Below are positions 25,093 to 33,152 of a stretch of 64,000 bases of DNA, in pieces. The number at the start of each line of letters is the position of its first letter. Position 1 is the stretch's first letter. The DNA lies in contig QHYZ01000078.1 in the NCBI GenBank assembly GCA_003225295.1, positions 33,101 to 97,100 on the forward strand, given 5' to 3'. Under the pieces are notes generated by a model. The model saw only the letters and a list, made by a program, of their open reading frames with translations, was not told the DNA's origin and searched no databases. Made by a program: the position numbers and the translations under genes. Source of the stretch: Acidobacteriota bacterium (GTDB lineage Bacteria; Acidobacteriota; Terriglobia; Acidiferrales; UBA7541).

Positions 25093-26334
25093 ATGGATCT
25101 CTACGCGACAGAATTGATGGGCTCGAAGACTTACGACGCGGCGGGGAATTATGTCGGGCGTGTGCGCGAATTCTTTATCGAGCCCGCGGAAGCACCCAAT
25201 CGGGTGTCGCATTACCTGCTATCGCGCGGGCACTTTCAACCGCTAGTCGCCAAACACAACCAGATTGCGTCGGTAGCAGCGGGGAAGATGGAGTTGAGTG
25301 TCAGTGAACGAGCCCTCGAGCTCTATCAGCCGAATGATTCATGGCTGGCGGTTCAGAAGGATTTGCTGGATCAACAGATCATTGATACCCGCGGGCGGAA
25401 AGTCGTGCGTGTTAATGACGTCGACCTGACCCCCTTCCGCACCAATGGCACCGTCGAACTGCGTCTGACGCAAGTCGATGTGGGGCTCCCGGGAGCCGTG
25501 CGGCGGCTGCTCCAGGGAGTGGTGCCTTCCAAGGTGGTGCGCAAACTGCAGAGCAAATTGCCTCAGCGCGCCATTCGCTGGGAGTTTGTGAACCTCGTCG
25601 AGCCTGACCCCATGCGCCGCGTGAAGCTGCGTATCACACACGAAAAACTTGAGGACCTGCACCCAGCGGACCTTGCGGAAATCATGGAAGATCTGTCCGC
25701 AGCGGAGCGGCAAGGGATTATCGCATCGCTGGATGAAGAGACCGCGGCTGCCGTTCTCGCCGAGCTGGACGAGCGGCTCACAACGCAAATTGTGGAAAAG
25801 CTAGATCCGGAGAAGGCCGCAGATATTCTGGAAGAAATGGCCCCGGACGCGGCGGCCGACCTTCTGGCGGACTTGTCCAGGGAAACTTCCGAAGAGCTTC
25901 TGGATGAGATGCCTGGCCAGGAAGCTGACGAGGTTCGCGAATTGCTGGAATTCGACCCCGCGACGGCCGGCGGCATGATGAACCCTGATTTCGCATTTGT
26001 AGGTGAGCGGACAACGCGGGAGGAAGTTCTGGAGTGGATGCGAGGACAGGAGTTGAACTTTGACCAACTGGACACCATCGTTCTGCTGGACAGTTCGGCG
26101 CAGTTTTCGGGTACCGTCCCTGTGGCGCGGCTCCTTCTGGCGGCCGCCGATCAACGCATGACCGAACTGAAGACCGAGCCCCTAATCAGCCTGCCTCCCG
26201 ACGCGGACGACAAGGAGGTCTTCGAGCTTTTCGACAAGTACAACCTGCGGATGCTGACCGTAATTGATAAAGAGAACCGACCGATTGGAGCCATCACCGT
26301 GGACGACGTGGTGTCGAGGCTGGTGAAGGAATAG
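25093..26334 (+). CDS. Soluble MgtE-like protein: PRC-barrel, MgtE N-domain and CBS pair, no membrane part
   Basis: 413 residues. Two PRC-barrel-like segments come first (about 1-165: YDAAGNYVGRVREFFIEP, IIDTRGRKVVRVNDVDL), then an MgtE-type helical N-domain with regular acidic repeats (about 185-285: LHPADLAEIMEDLSAAERQG, EKLDPEKAADILEEMAPDAA), then a CBS pair (about 290-413: PDFAFVGERTTREEVLEWM, LRMLTVIDKENRPIGAITVD). In the MgtE magnesium channel the N and CBS domains sense cytosolic Mg2+ and gate the pore. Here the pore is absent, and the next gene, 21 bp on, encodes an Nramp-like transporter. A regulatory subunit for that transporter is the likely role (inference). GGAGGGAG lies at a good distance from the ATG. 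Confidence 0.88.
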   Translation: MDLYATELMGSKTYDAAGNYVGRVREFFIEPAEAPNRVSHYLLSRGHFQPLVAKHNQIASVAAGKMELSVSERALELYQPNDSWLAVQKDLLDQQIIDTRGRKVVRVNDVDLTPFRTNGTVELRLTQVDVGLPGAVRRLLQGVVPSKVVRKLQSKLPQRAIRWEFVNLVEPDPMRRVKLRITHEKLEDLHPADLAEIMEDLSAAERQGIIASLDEETAAAVLAELDERLTTQIVEKLDPEKAADILEEMAPDAAADLLADLSRETSEELLDEMPGQEADEVRELLEFDPATAGGMMNPDFAFVGERTTREEVLEWMRGQELNFDQLDTIVLLDSSAQFSGTVPVARLLLAAADQRMTELKTEPLISLPPDADDKEVFELFDKYNLRMLTVIDKENRPIGAITVDDVVSRLVKE

Positions 26335-26355
26335 CAAGGGGTTTCGAGCCGAACG

Positions 26356-27678
26356 ATGAACTGGGACGCAATTTCGTCGAAGTTTGATCGCGTGAGGGCG
26401 GGCGACACGGATTTGCAGAAGAAAATCCGTGGGCTGCGCAGGCGTCTGACGCTGCTGTTGGCGGTGATAGGGCCGGGGCTGATCACCTCCAATGTGGACA
26501 ACGACGCGGGCGGAATTTCCGTCTATACGCAAGCAGGAGCGCAATACGGCTACGCTTTGCTCTGGTCGCTCATTCCGATGACCATCGCGTTGTACGTCAC
26601 GGAAGAGATGTGCGCGCGGATGGGCGTGGTGACCGGGAAAGGACTATCCGATCTGATTCGCGAGGAATTCGGGTTCCGGCCTACCTTTTTCGTAATGGTC
26701 ATGGGCTTTCTTGTGGACTTGGCCAACGTGGTGGCGGAGTTTGCTGGTGTGGCAGCATCCATGCAGATTTTTGGGATCAGCAAATATGTCGCCGTGCCTA
26801 TCGCCGCCATCGTCGTTTGGGCGTTAGTTATTCGAGGAACTTACCGCCAGGTGGAGGTGATCTTCCTCTTCGCTTGCATTCTGTATCTGTCCTACGTATT
26901 TTCCGCCATTCTGGCAAAGCCGGATTGGCTGATCGCCGCGAAACATACGGTGATTCCGAATCTTCGTCTCGATTCGGGCTATCTGCTCATGTTGACGGGA
27001 CTCGTCGGAACCACGATTGCTCCGTGGCAATTCTTTTATCTTCAGGCTGGATTTGTGGAAAAGAAAGTGGGGCCGCGGCAATATCGGCAGGCGCGCGCTG
27101 ACGTCCTCTTCGGCAGCATAAGCTGCATGGTGATCGTCTTCTTCATCATCGTTTGCACTGCAGCGACGCTCTACGCCTCCGGCCACCGGGACATCACCGA
27201 CGCCGCACAGGCAGCCCAGACGCTGATTCCGCTTGCCGGCAAAGGCGCCGGCAAGCTATTCGCTTTTGGTTTGCTCAACGCATCGCTCTTCGCCGCCTCC
27301 ATTTTGCCGCTTTCCACGGCGCATGTGATTTGCGAGGGGCTTGGCTTTGAAGCGGGACTCGACCATAAATTCAAAGAGGCCCCCATCTTCTACTGGCTCT
27401 ATACCATTCTGATCGTGGTCGGAGCCGGCGTCGTTCTGCTGCCCCATGCGCCGCTGTGGAAGATTTTGATCTTCTCGCAGGTGGGCAACGGGATATGGCT
27501 CCCCGTGGTGGTGATTTTTATTCTGCTGCTGGTAAACCGGCGCGACCTGATGGGCGAATACGTCAACACGGTGACCTTTAACATCGTCGCTTGGGTGACC
27601 GCGATCGTCATGATCGCCCTGACGGTAGTGCTTACCTACACGGAGCTGTTTCAGCAAAGCTTGCCGCCGCCATCCTGA
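26356..27678 (+). CDS. Nramp-like divalent metal transporter
   Basis: 440 residues with about 11 membrane helices, the Nramp/NRMT fold for Mn2+, Fe2+ or Mg2+ uptake. The metal-binding motif of helix 1, DPGN in classical MntH, reads NVDNDAGGIS here, and the helix 6 motif MPH reads TIAPWQ. These changes remove the Met ligand that favours transition metals, so Mg2+ or another hard ion is plausible; this is inference. The pairing with a soluble MgtE-like CBS protein fits magnesium sensing. A 6-bp hairpin (ACGGCA/TGCCGT, 27687-27701) follows the stop but lacks a T-run. Confidence 0.85.
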   Translation: MNWDAISSKFDRVRAGDTDLQKKIRGLRRRLTLLLAVIGPGLITSNVDNDAGGISVYTQAGAQYGYALLWSLIPMTIALYVTEEMCARMGVVTGKGLSDLIREEFGFRPTFFVMVMGFLVDLANVVAEFAGVAASMQIFGISKYVAVPIAAIVVWALVIRGTYRQVEVIFLFACILYLSYVFSAILAKPDWLIAAKHTVIPNLRLDSGYLLMLTGLVGTTIAPWQFFYLQAGFVEKKVGPRQYRQARADVLFGSISCMVIVFFIIVCTAATLYASGHRDITDAAQAAQTLIPLAGKGAGKLFAFGLLNASLFAASILPLSTAHVICEGLGFEAGLDHKFKEAPIFYWLYTILIVVGAGVVLLPHAPLWKILIFSQVGNGIWLPVVVIFILLLVNRRDLMGEYVNTVTFNIVAWVTAIVMIALTVVLTYTELFQQSLPPPS

Positions 27679-27772
27679 TGGTAAACACGGCACCATGCCG
27701 TTGCGTGACTGCCGAAACGTGTGTTAACTTTGCGGCGTAAAGAGGATTTGCAAGAAAGCCTGCATAGACACC

Positions 27773-28618
27773 GTGGCCCACAGCCCCACTCCCAAGACGC
27801 TGCAAGTCGCCACACCTGGTTCGCTCGGCCCGGTTACACCAGAAGAAGTGAGCCTGCTCGAGAAGCTGGACTTGGCGCGGCTGCCGAGGCACGTCGCCGT
27901 GATCATGGACGGCAATGGACGGTGGGCGCAGAAGCGGCGCCTTCCGCGAATCGCGGGGCACCGTTCGGGAACGCAATCGGCGCGCACGACCATCGAAACC
28001 TGCGCTCGTTTGAAGATCGAAGCCCTGACGCTTTATGCATTTTCCGTGGAAAACTGGCGACGGCCTAAGACGGAGATCGACTTCCTGATGGCGCTCCTAA
28101 GGGAATATCTTCGCAAAGAGATGCCGCTGATTCAGAAGAACAATATCCGGATGCGCTTCCTCGGGCGCATGGACGAGCTCCCTGCCGGCGTGCAGAACGA
28201 TGTACGGGACGCCATGGAAAAAACCGCGGGGAACCAGGGTATGGTGCTGTGCGTGGCGCTGAACTACGGGGGGCGCGCGGAGATCGTTGATGCCATGAAC
28301 GCCATTCTTTCCGAACGCAACGGCCACGGGACTTCCAACAAGATCACCGAGGAGCAGCTCTCGCGGCACTTGTACACCGAAGGCTTGCCGGACCCCGACC
28401 TGCTGATCCGCACCAGCGGCGAGATGCGCGTGAGCAATTTTCTGCTTTGGCAGATCGCCTACGCGGAGATTTTTGTCACCGAAACGCTCTGGCCGGATTT
28501 CAGCCGCGCGCGGTTGCTTGAGGCTTTGCTCGAATTTCAGAAGCGCGAGCGCCGGTACGGCGGCATCCGGGAGGGCCAGGCCTCCTCCGAGAAACCGGCA
28601 CGCGCGGCGGGTCATTAG
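27773..28618 (+). CDS. uppS: Undecaprenyl diphosphate synthase (cis-prenyltransferase)
   Basis: 281 residues. Makes the C55 carrier lipid for peptidoglycan and other glycans by cis-condensation of isopentenyl diphosphate. Family motifs: HVAVIMDGNGRWAQKR (Asp and Arg of the active site), GHRSGTQ, LTLYAFSVENWRRP and DLLIRTSGEMRVSNFLLWQ. The start is GTG at 27773; the first 35 residues are a variable extension. It begins the uppS-cdsA-dxr-rseP cluster common to many bacteria. Confidence 0.95.
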   Translation: MAHSPTPKTLQVATPGSLGPVTPEEVSLLEKLDLARLPRHVAVIMDGNGRWAQKRRLPRIAGHRSGTQSARTTIETCARLKIEALTLYAFSVENWRRPKTEIDFLMALLREYLRKEMPLIQKNNIRMRFLGRMDELPAGVQNDVRDAMEKTAGNQGMVLCVALNYGGRAEIVDAMNAILSERNGHGTSNKITEEQLSRHLYTEGLPDPDLLIRTSGEMRVSNFLLWQIAYAEIFVTETLWPDFSRARLLEALLEFQKRERRYGGIREGQASSEKPARAAGH

Positions 28619-28821
28619 AATCGGTTTCCCTGCAAAATAGGCATCCACACGTTAAGTGAGTGAAACATTTGAGAATGAAATTGTTCGGGCATCCTCAGGA
28701 AATGCCTTCGAATGACACCTCCGCATTATCCCGGGCCAGGTAGGTCCTACTTCTCGTGAGTGATTTATTTCTCGCAATGTGATGAGATGAGGGCAGCGAT
28801 TGCTCAGGGGATTCCTTCTCT

Positions 28822-29697
28822 ATGACCTGGAAGCGGGTGGCCACGGCCGCGGTGCTGACTCCGTTTGCCGTGGGGCTAGCCTTGTGGAGCTCAACGGCAG
28901 TCCTGGCCCTGGCCTTGGCACTGGTGGTGATGATTGCGTTGTTTGAGTATTTCAGCTTGGGCGATGCCATTGGCCATCGCGCCTACCGCTATTGGACCGT
29001 TACTTGCGCATGGATTCTTATTTATGCGCAGTGGTGCGCGGCGATCGCGCCAGACTATGGACTCCCACGGGGGCTGACCATCCACCGCGAGCCATATTCC
29101 CTTTTTGAAATTTTCCCGACCGTACCGGGCGTACTTTTCTTGTTTGTACTTGGCATAGCAGTGCTGACGTTGTGGACCAAACGTCCACTAGTCGAAGCGC
29201 TACCCGCGGCTGGGATCAGCGCCAGCGGATTGATCCTCATTGCTTTTCCGTTGTCGTATGCTCTGCGTCTTCATGGATTGCGGGTGCAAGGCCGGCCTCT
29301 ACTGCTCTTCGCCCTGGTCATCACTTGGGTGGGGGATACCGCGGCATATTTCGTGGGCCGATCCATCGGCAAACACGCGTTAGCGCCGCGCCTGAGCCCC
29401 AAGAAAACGTGGGAGGGGACGGTCGCGAGTTTTCTCGGTGCACTGATCGTGGCGGTCATTTTTGCGCGCTTCATGACTGTGCCGCTGCCGCATTTGCTGG
29501 GGATGGCTGCAGTTGGCAACGTAGCGGGGCAAGTTGGCGACCTTCTCGAATCGGCGTACAAGCGCAGCTCGGGGATCAAGGATTCGGGGAGCCTGCTGCC
29601 GGGGCATGGGGGCGTGCTTGACCGAATCGACGCGCTTATCCTCGCCATTCCCGTTGTCTGGTATTATTGGATATTGGTCTACTCGCCTCGGTCGTGA
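28822..29697 (+). CDS. cdsA: Phosphatidate cytidylyltransferase
   Basis: 291 residues, about eight membrane helices. Forms CDP-diacylglycerol from phosphatidate and CTP, the entry point to phospholipids. The C-terminal signature is intact: SPKKTWEGTVASFLGAL, then GQVGDLLESAYKRSSGIKDS and LLPGHGGVLDRIDAL, which hold the metal-binding acidic residues. A 203-bp gap separates it from uppS; I see no gene in it. Confidence 0.94.
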   Translation: MTWKRVATAAVLTPFAVGLALWSSTAVLALALALVVMIALFEYFSLGDAIGHRAYRYWTVTCAWILIYAQWCAAIAPDYGLPRGLTIHREPYSLFEIFPTVPGVLFLFVLGIAVLTLWTKRPLVEALPAAGISASGLILIAFPLSYALRLHGLRVQGRPLLLFALVITWVGDTAAYFVGRSIGKHALAPRLSPKKTWEGTVASFLGALIVAVIFARFMTVPLPHLLGMAAVGNVAGQVGDLLESAYKRSSGIKDSGSLLPGHGGVLDRIDALILAIPVVWYYWILVYSPRS

Positions 29698-29806
29698 GGT
29701 CAGAAGGCTTCCCAGCGGCGAGCCAGTATGACTAGAAAGCGGCGGCACGCTTGGACTGCGCTCAGTACGAGAGCCGCCCGCACTCCAAAAGGGAATCGAA
29801 GGACTC

Positions 29807-31003
29807 TTGAAACAGCTATCCATATTGGGCTCGACCGGATCGATTGGGCGGCAATGCCTGTCGGTCGTGGAAGCTCTGCCCGACAGGTTTGGTGTTGTGG
29901 CGCTGGCAGCTGGCGCCAACCTAGAGGAGCTGATCGGCCAGATCGAGCGGCATCACCCCGAGGTGGTCTCCGTTGGGGATGCCCGGGGGGCCGATGAGTT
30001 GTCGCGGTTGCTGCGTGAAAAGGGAATCGCGCAGTTGCCTGAGATTCATCACGGCCGCGAAGGAATGTTGGCGGTAGGAACGCATTCCCAAGCGGACATC
30101 GCGGTATCCGCCGCGGTAGGGGTGGTCGGCCTGGAAGCGACCTACGAAGCGGTAAAACTAGGAAAGACGGTCGCGCTTTCCAACAAAGAAGTTCTTGTGG
30201 CCGCGGGCGAGCTCGTGATGGCTGCGGTAAAAAAAACTGGGTGCGAACTGCTGCCCATAGATAGCGAACACAACGCCGTGCATCAATGTCTTCGCGGCGG
30301 AACACGCGGGGAAGTGCGGCGGCTGGTGCTGACCGCATCTGGCGGTCCGTTTCGAAAGACGCCACTAGCCATGCTGACAAACGTCACCACTGAACAAGCC
30401 CTGGCCCATCCCAACTGGCGCATGGGAAATCGCATCACCATCGATTCGGCCACGATGATGAACAAGGGTTTCGAAGTGATCGAAGCCCGCTGGCTCTTTG
30501 GCATGCGCCCGGACCAAATTGACGTGGTGGTTCATCCCCAGTCCACAATTCACTCCCTGGTGGAATTCGTGGATGGTTCCGTTTTAGCACAACTCGGCCC
30601 AACGGACATGCGCATGCCCATCCAATATGCGTTAACCTATCCGGAGAGAGTGGCATCCAATCAGCTAGCGTTGGATTGGCCGAAATTGAAGCGCCTGGAT
30701 TTTGAGAAGGCTTCGACGCGTCGGTTTCCCTGCCTTCGTCTGGCGCGAGAAGCGCTGAAGAAAGGAGGCGCATGGCCATGCGCCTTGAATGCTGCGGATG
30801 AGATCGCTGTGGCAGCGTTCCTCGAACGGCAGCTTCCGTTCCTCGGTATCCCCGAAGTGATTGAGCGAGTGCTCGGCCGGACGCCGCGCTTAAGATTTGA
30901 AAAGATGGAGGACGTGCTTACGGCTGATGCTGAAGCGCGTCGAATGGCGAGGGAAGAAACACAGCGGCTGGGGGTCAAGGCCGGTGCGGCGTCAACAAGG
31001 TAA
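29807..31003 (+). CDS. dxr: 1-deoxy-D-xylulose 5-phosphate reductoisomerase
   Basis: 398 residues. Second step of the MEP isoprenoid pathway, supplying precursors for UppS. NADPH motif SILGSTGSIGRQCL; active-site segments ALSNKEVLVAAGELV, LPIDSEHNAVHQCL, LTASGGPFR and HPNWRMGNRITIDSATMMNK hold the metal ligands and substrate-binding residues. The start is TTG at 29807, with GAAGGA 5 bp upstream; homology begins immediately. Confidence 0.95.
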   Translation: MKQLSILGSTGSIGRQCLSVVEALPDRFGVVALAAGANLEELIGQIERHHPEVVSVGDARGADELSRLLREKGIAQLPEIHHGREGMLAVGTHSQADIAVSAAVGVVGLEATYEAVKLGKTVALSNKEVLVAAGELVMAAVKKTGCELLPIDSEHNAVHQCLRGGTRGEVRRLVLTASGGPFRKTPLAMLTNVTTEQALAHPNWRMGNRITIDSATMMNKGFEVIEARWLFGMRPDQIDVVVHPQSTIHSLVEFVDGSVLAQLGPTDMRMPIQYALTYPERVASNQLALDWPKLKRLDFEKASTRRFPCLRLAREALKKGGAWPCALNAADEIAVAAFLERQLPFLGIPEVIERVLGRTPRLRFEKMEDVLTADAEARRMAREETQRLGVKAGAASTR

Positions 31004-31018
31004 GGAGAATCAAAGCAT

Positions 31019-32353
31019 ATGAATTTGTTACTGGGCGTCGCCCTCGTGCTGGGCCTGATGATCATGATCCACGAGTGGGGCCACTTCATCGTGGCGCGCT
31101 TCTTGGGCGTGCGGGTGGATGTCTTCTCCATCGGCTTCGGACCGCGGCTGTTTGGATGGAAACGCGGAGCAACGGACTACCGCGTGAGCGCGCTGCCGTT
31201 TGGCGGCTACGTGCGCATGGCCGGACAAGATTTGTCCGAAGTTGATTCCAACGACGTAGCTCCCACTGGCGCTCCCGACGAGTTGATGAGCAAGCCACGC
31301 TGGCAGCGAGCGTTGATTTCCTTTGCCGGTCCAGCCGTCAATCTGATTTTTCCCATACTGCTGCTCACGGCATTGTTTGTCGCCGTGGGGCTGCCTTACT
31401 CGTCCTTCTATGATTTGCCCGTGCAGGTCGTGGCGTTGCCTGCAGACAAAGTAGGACAAGCGAGCCCTTTGCAAGTGGGAGACAAACTCCTTTCCATCAA
31501 TGGCATCCGAAATCCTACGTGGGAGCAGGCACAGAAAGCCTTCAAACAAACTGCTCCGGGAGAGCCACTGAAATTGGAAGTCGACAACGCGGGGACCAAG
31601 CGCAACGTGGAGTTGACTTTGACCACGGGAATGACGCTGGAGCGCATCCTCGGCTATCCCCCGCTTCCGCCGATCCTCGACGAAGTCGCCCCCGGAACTC
31701 CAGCGGAACGCTCCGGACTCAAAGAAGGCGACGTCATCCGCGCTGTGGATGGGCAGAGCATCGAATATTGGGGACAGTTCAGGGAGCGCGTGAGCGGCTC
31801 GAACGGGAAAGCCGTAAAACTTGATGTGCAACGCAAGGGCCAATTGATCCATGCCGACGTGTCGCCTCAGCAAGGCATCGCGGAATCCGGCGAAACCACT
31901 TATCAGGTAGGAGTGGCCGTGCTTGACCCGACCTCCTACCGCCGCGTTTCCTTCTCGGATGGCGTTCGCGATGCTTTCGTAATGACCGGCGAGCGCATCC
32001 AGGAGACCATCGGAGTAGTGGGAAAACTCTTCAGCGGGCGGGTTTCTGTCAGGCAGCTTCAGGGCGCGGTAGGGATTTCGCGCGCCGCTGGCGAAGCCGT
32101 CCGAAAGGGACCGCTGGCGGTGATTTCGCTGATGGTTCTGATCAGTGTGAACCTGGGCATCCTGAACCTCCTGCCCATCCCCATCCTTGATGGCGGGAAC
32201 ATACTTTTGCTTACCCTGGAAGGGATCCGCCGTCGCGATTTCAGCCTAGCCTTCAAGGAACGCTTCGTACAGGTCGGCTTCGTCTTCTTGTTGGTCCTCT
32301 TCGCTTACGTTATGTACAATGACGTGGTGCGCATGCTTCCGACGCATTCGTGA
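31019..32353 (+). CDS. rseP: Site-2 protease RseP (regulated intramembrane zinc metalloprotease)
   Basis: 444 residues. Zinc motif HEWGH (His18, Glu19, His22) in the first membrane helix, GFGPRLFGWKRG and YRVSALPFGGYVRMAG, then two tandem PDZ domains (about 125-300) in the periplasm (PADKVGQASPLQVGDKLLSI, PAERSGLKEGDVIRAVDGQ), and the C-terminal LLPIPILDGGNILLLTLEG that supplies the third zinc ligand. It cleaves membrane-bound anti-sigma factors and leftover signal peptides. It follows dxr by 15 bp. Confidence 0.95.
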   Translation: MNLLLGVALVLGLMIMIHEWGHFIVARFLGVRVDVFSIGFGPRLFGWKRGATDYRVSALPFGGYVRMAGQDLSEVDSNDVAPTGAPDELMSKPRWQRALISFAGPAVNLIFPILLLTALFVAVGLPYSSFYDLPVQVVALPADKVGQASPLQVGDKLLSINGIRNPTWEQAQKAFKQTAPGEPLKLEVDNAGTKRNVELTLTTGMTLERILGYPPLPPILDEVAPGTPAERSGLKEGDVIRAVDGQSIEYWGQFRERVSGSNGKAVKLDVQRKGQLIHADVSPQQGIAESGETTYQVGVAVLDPTSYRRVSFSDGVRDAFVMTGERIQETIGVVGKLFSGRVSVRQLQGAVGISRAAGEAVRKGPLAVISLMVLISVNLGILNLLPIPILDGGNILLLTLEGIRRRDFSLAFKERFVQVGFVFLLVLFAYVMYNDVVRMLPTHS

Positions 32354-32387
32354 CGCGCGACGCTCGCGCACGAGCGGAGAACTGCCA

Positions 32388-32882
32388 ATGGCTGCTTCAC
32401 CCTCGCACCGGGTTTCCACCGGCGAGCGCCTCAATACCGCCGAGACAACTGGCAAGATTCAGCAGGCTGTGTCTGCCCGTGGCATCCGCATGACCCGTCA
32501 GCGCCGCGTCATCTTGCAGGTGATGGACGATGCGGAGCAGCATCTGGACGTCGATCAGATTCTCGAGCGAGCGCAGAAAATTGACTCTGGCGTTCACCTG
32601 GTTACCGTCTACCGCACGATTGATCTGCTCAAGAAGCAAGGTCTCATCGACGAACTGGACTTGCTGCATCTCCGTGGCGACCGGCACTACTACGAAACTC
32701 ATGGGCCGCGCGATCACATCCACGTCGCCTGCCTGCGTTGCGGCAAAGTGCGCGAATTCGAAAGCCGATTGTACGAACAATTGAAGGAACAAATTGCGCG
32801 AGACTTCCACATGAAGGTGACGGTGTCTCGGACCGAAGTGGGCGGCTATTGTGCCGAGTGCCTGCAGAAGACCAAAGAATAA
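32388..32882 (+). CDS. Fur-family transcriptional regulator
   Basis: 164 residues. Winged-helix DNA-binding half (IRMTRQRRVILQVMDDAEQH, VTVYRTIDLLKKQGLIDEL) and a dimerisation half with the metal-binding pattern DRHYYETHGPRDHIHVACLR and two CxxC pairs (CLRC, CAEC) that usually hold structural zinc. Metal specificity (Fe, Zn, Mn or peroxide sensing) cannot be decided. The ATG at 32388 has GGAG 8 bp upstream; the open frame extends back into rseP without homology. Its target is unknown; the Nramp-like gene 6 kb upstream is an obvious candidate. Confidence 0.9.
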   Translation: MAASPSHRVSTGERLNTAETTGKIQQAVSARGIRMTRQRRVILQVMDDAEQHLDVDQILERAQKIDSGVHLVTVYRTIDLLKKQGLIDELDLLHLRGDRHYYETHGPRDHIHVACLRCGKVREFESRLYEQLKEQIARDFHMKVTVSRTEVGGYCAECLQKTKE

Positions 32883-32942
32883 CGCGGCTGGCCAGGAGCC
32901 CTTTCTCGGGCACCCCCACTAGCGTCCGGTGTCTAATTCGGC

Positions 32943-33119
32943 ATGGACCTCCAAATTGAACCTCCACGATCTGCTCGTCCCAGGCTTCTCTTCCCCGCGG
33001 CAGTGATCCTGGCGGTCACACTGTGGCCGCTGCTTCAACACGTGATGGGCATGGTCCCGCCGCATCTCGACTCCAACCTCAAAACGGGAAGCAGTAGTTG
33101 GGATTTGCGTTCGATGTAG
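32943..33119 (+). CDS. Possible small membrane protein, unrecognised
   Basis: A 58-codon frame after the fur-family gene. The translation has a basic N-terminus and one hydrophobic segment (LLFPAAVILAVTLWPLLQHV), then a short polar tail. There is no clear ribosome-binding site and no recognised relatives, so it may not be expressed. Without it, the 270 bp between the fur-family stop and the convergent ribF stop would be empty. Confidence 0.25.
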   Translation: MDLQIEPPRSARPRLLFPAAVILAVTLWPLLQHVMGMVPPHLDSNLKTGSSSWDLRSM

Positions 33120-33152
33120 GCTGCTCCTCCGGTGCACGGGAGTTCGGGGGAG

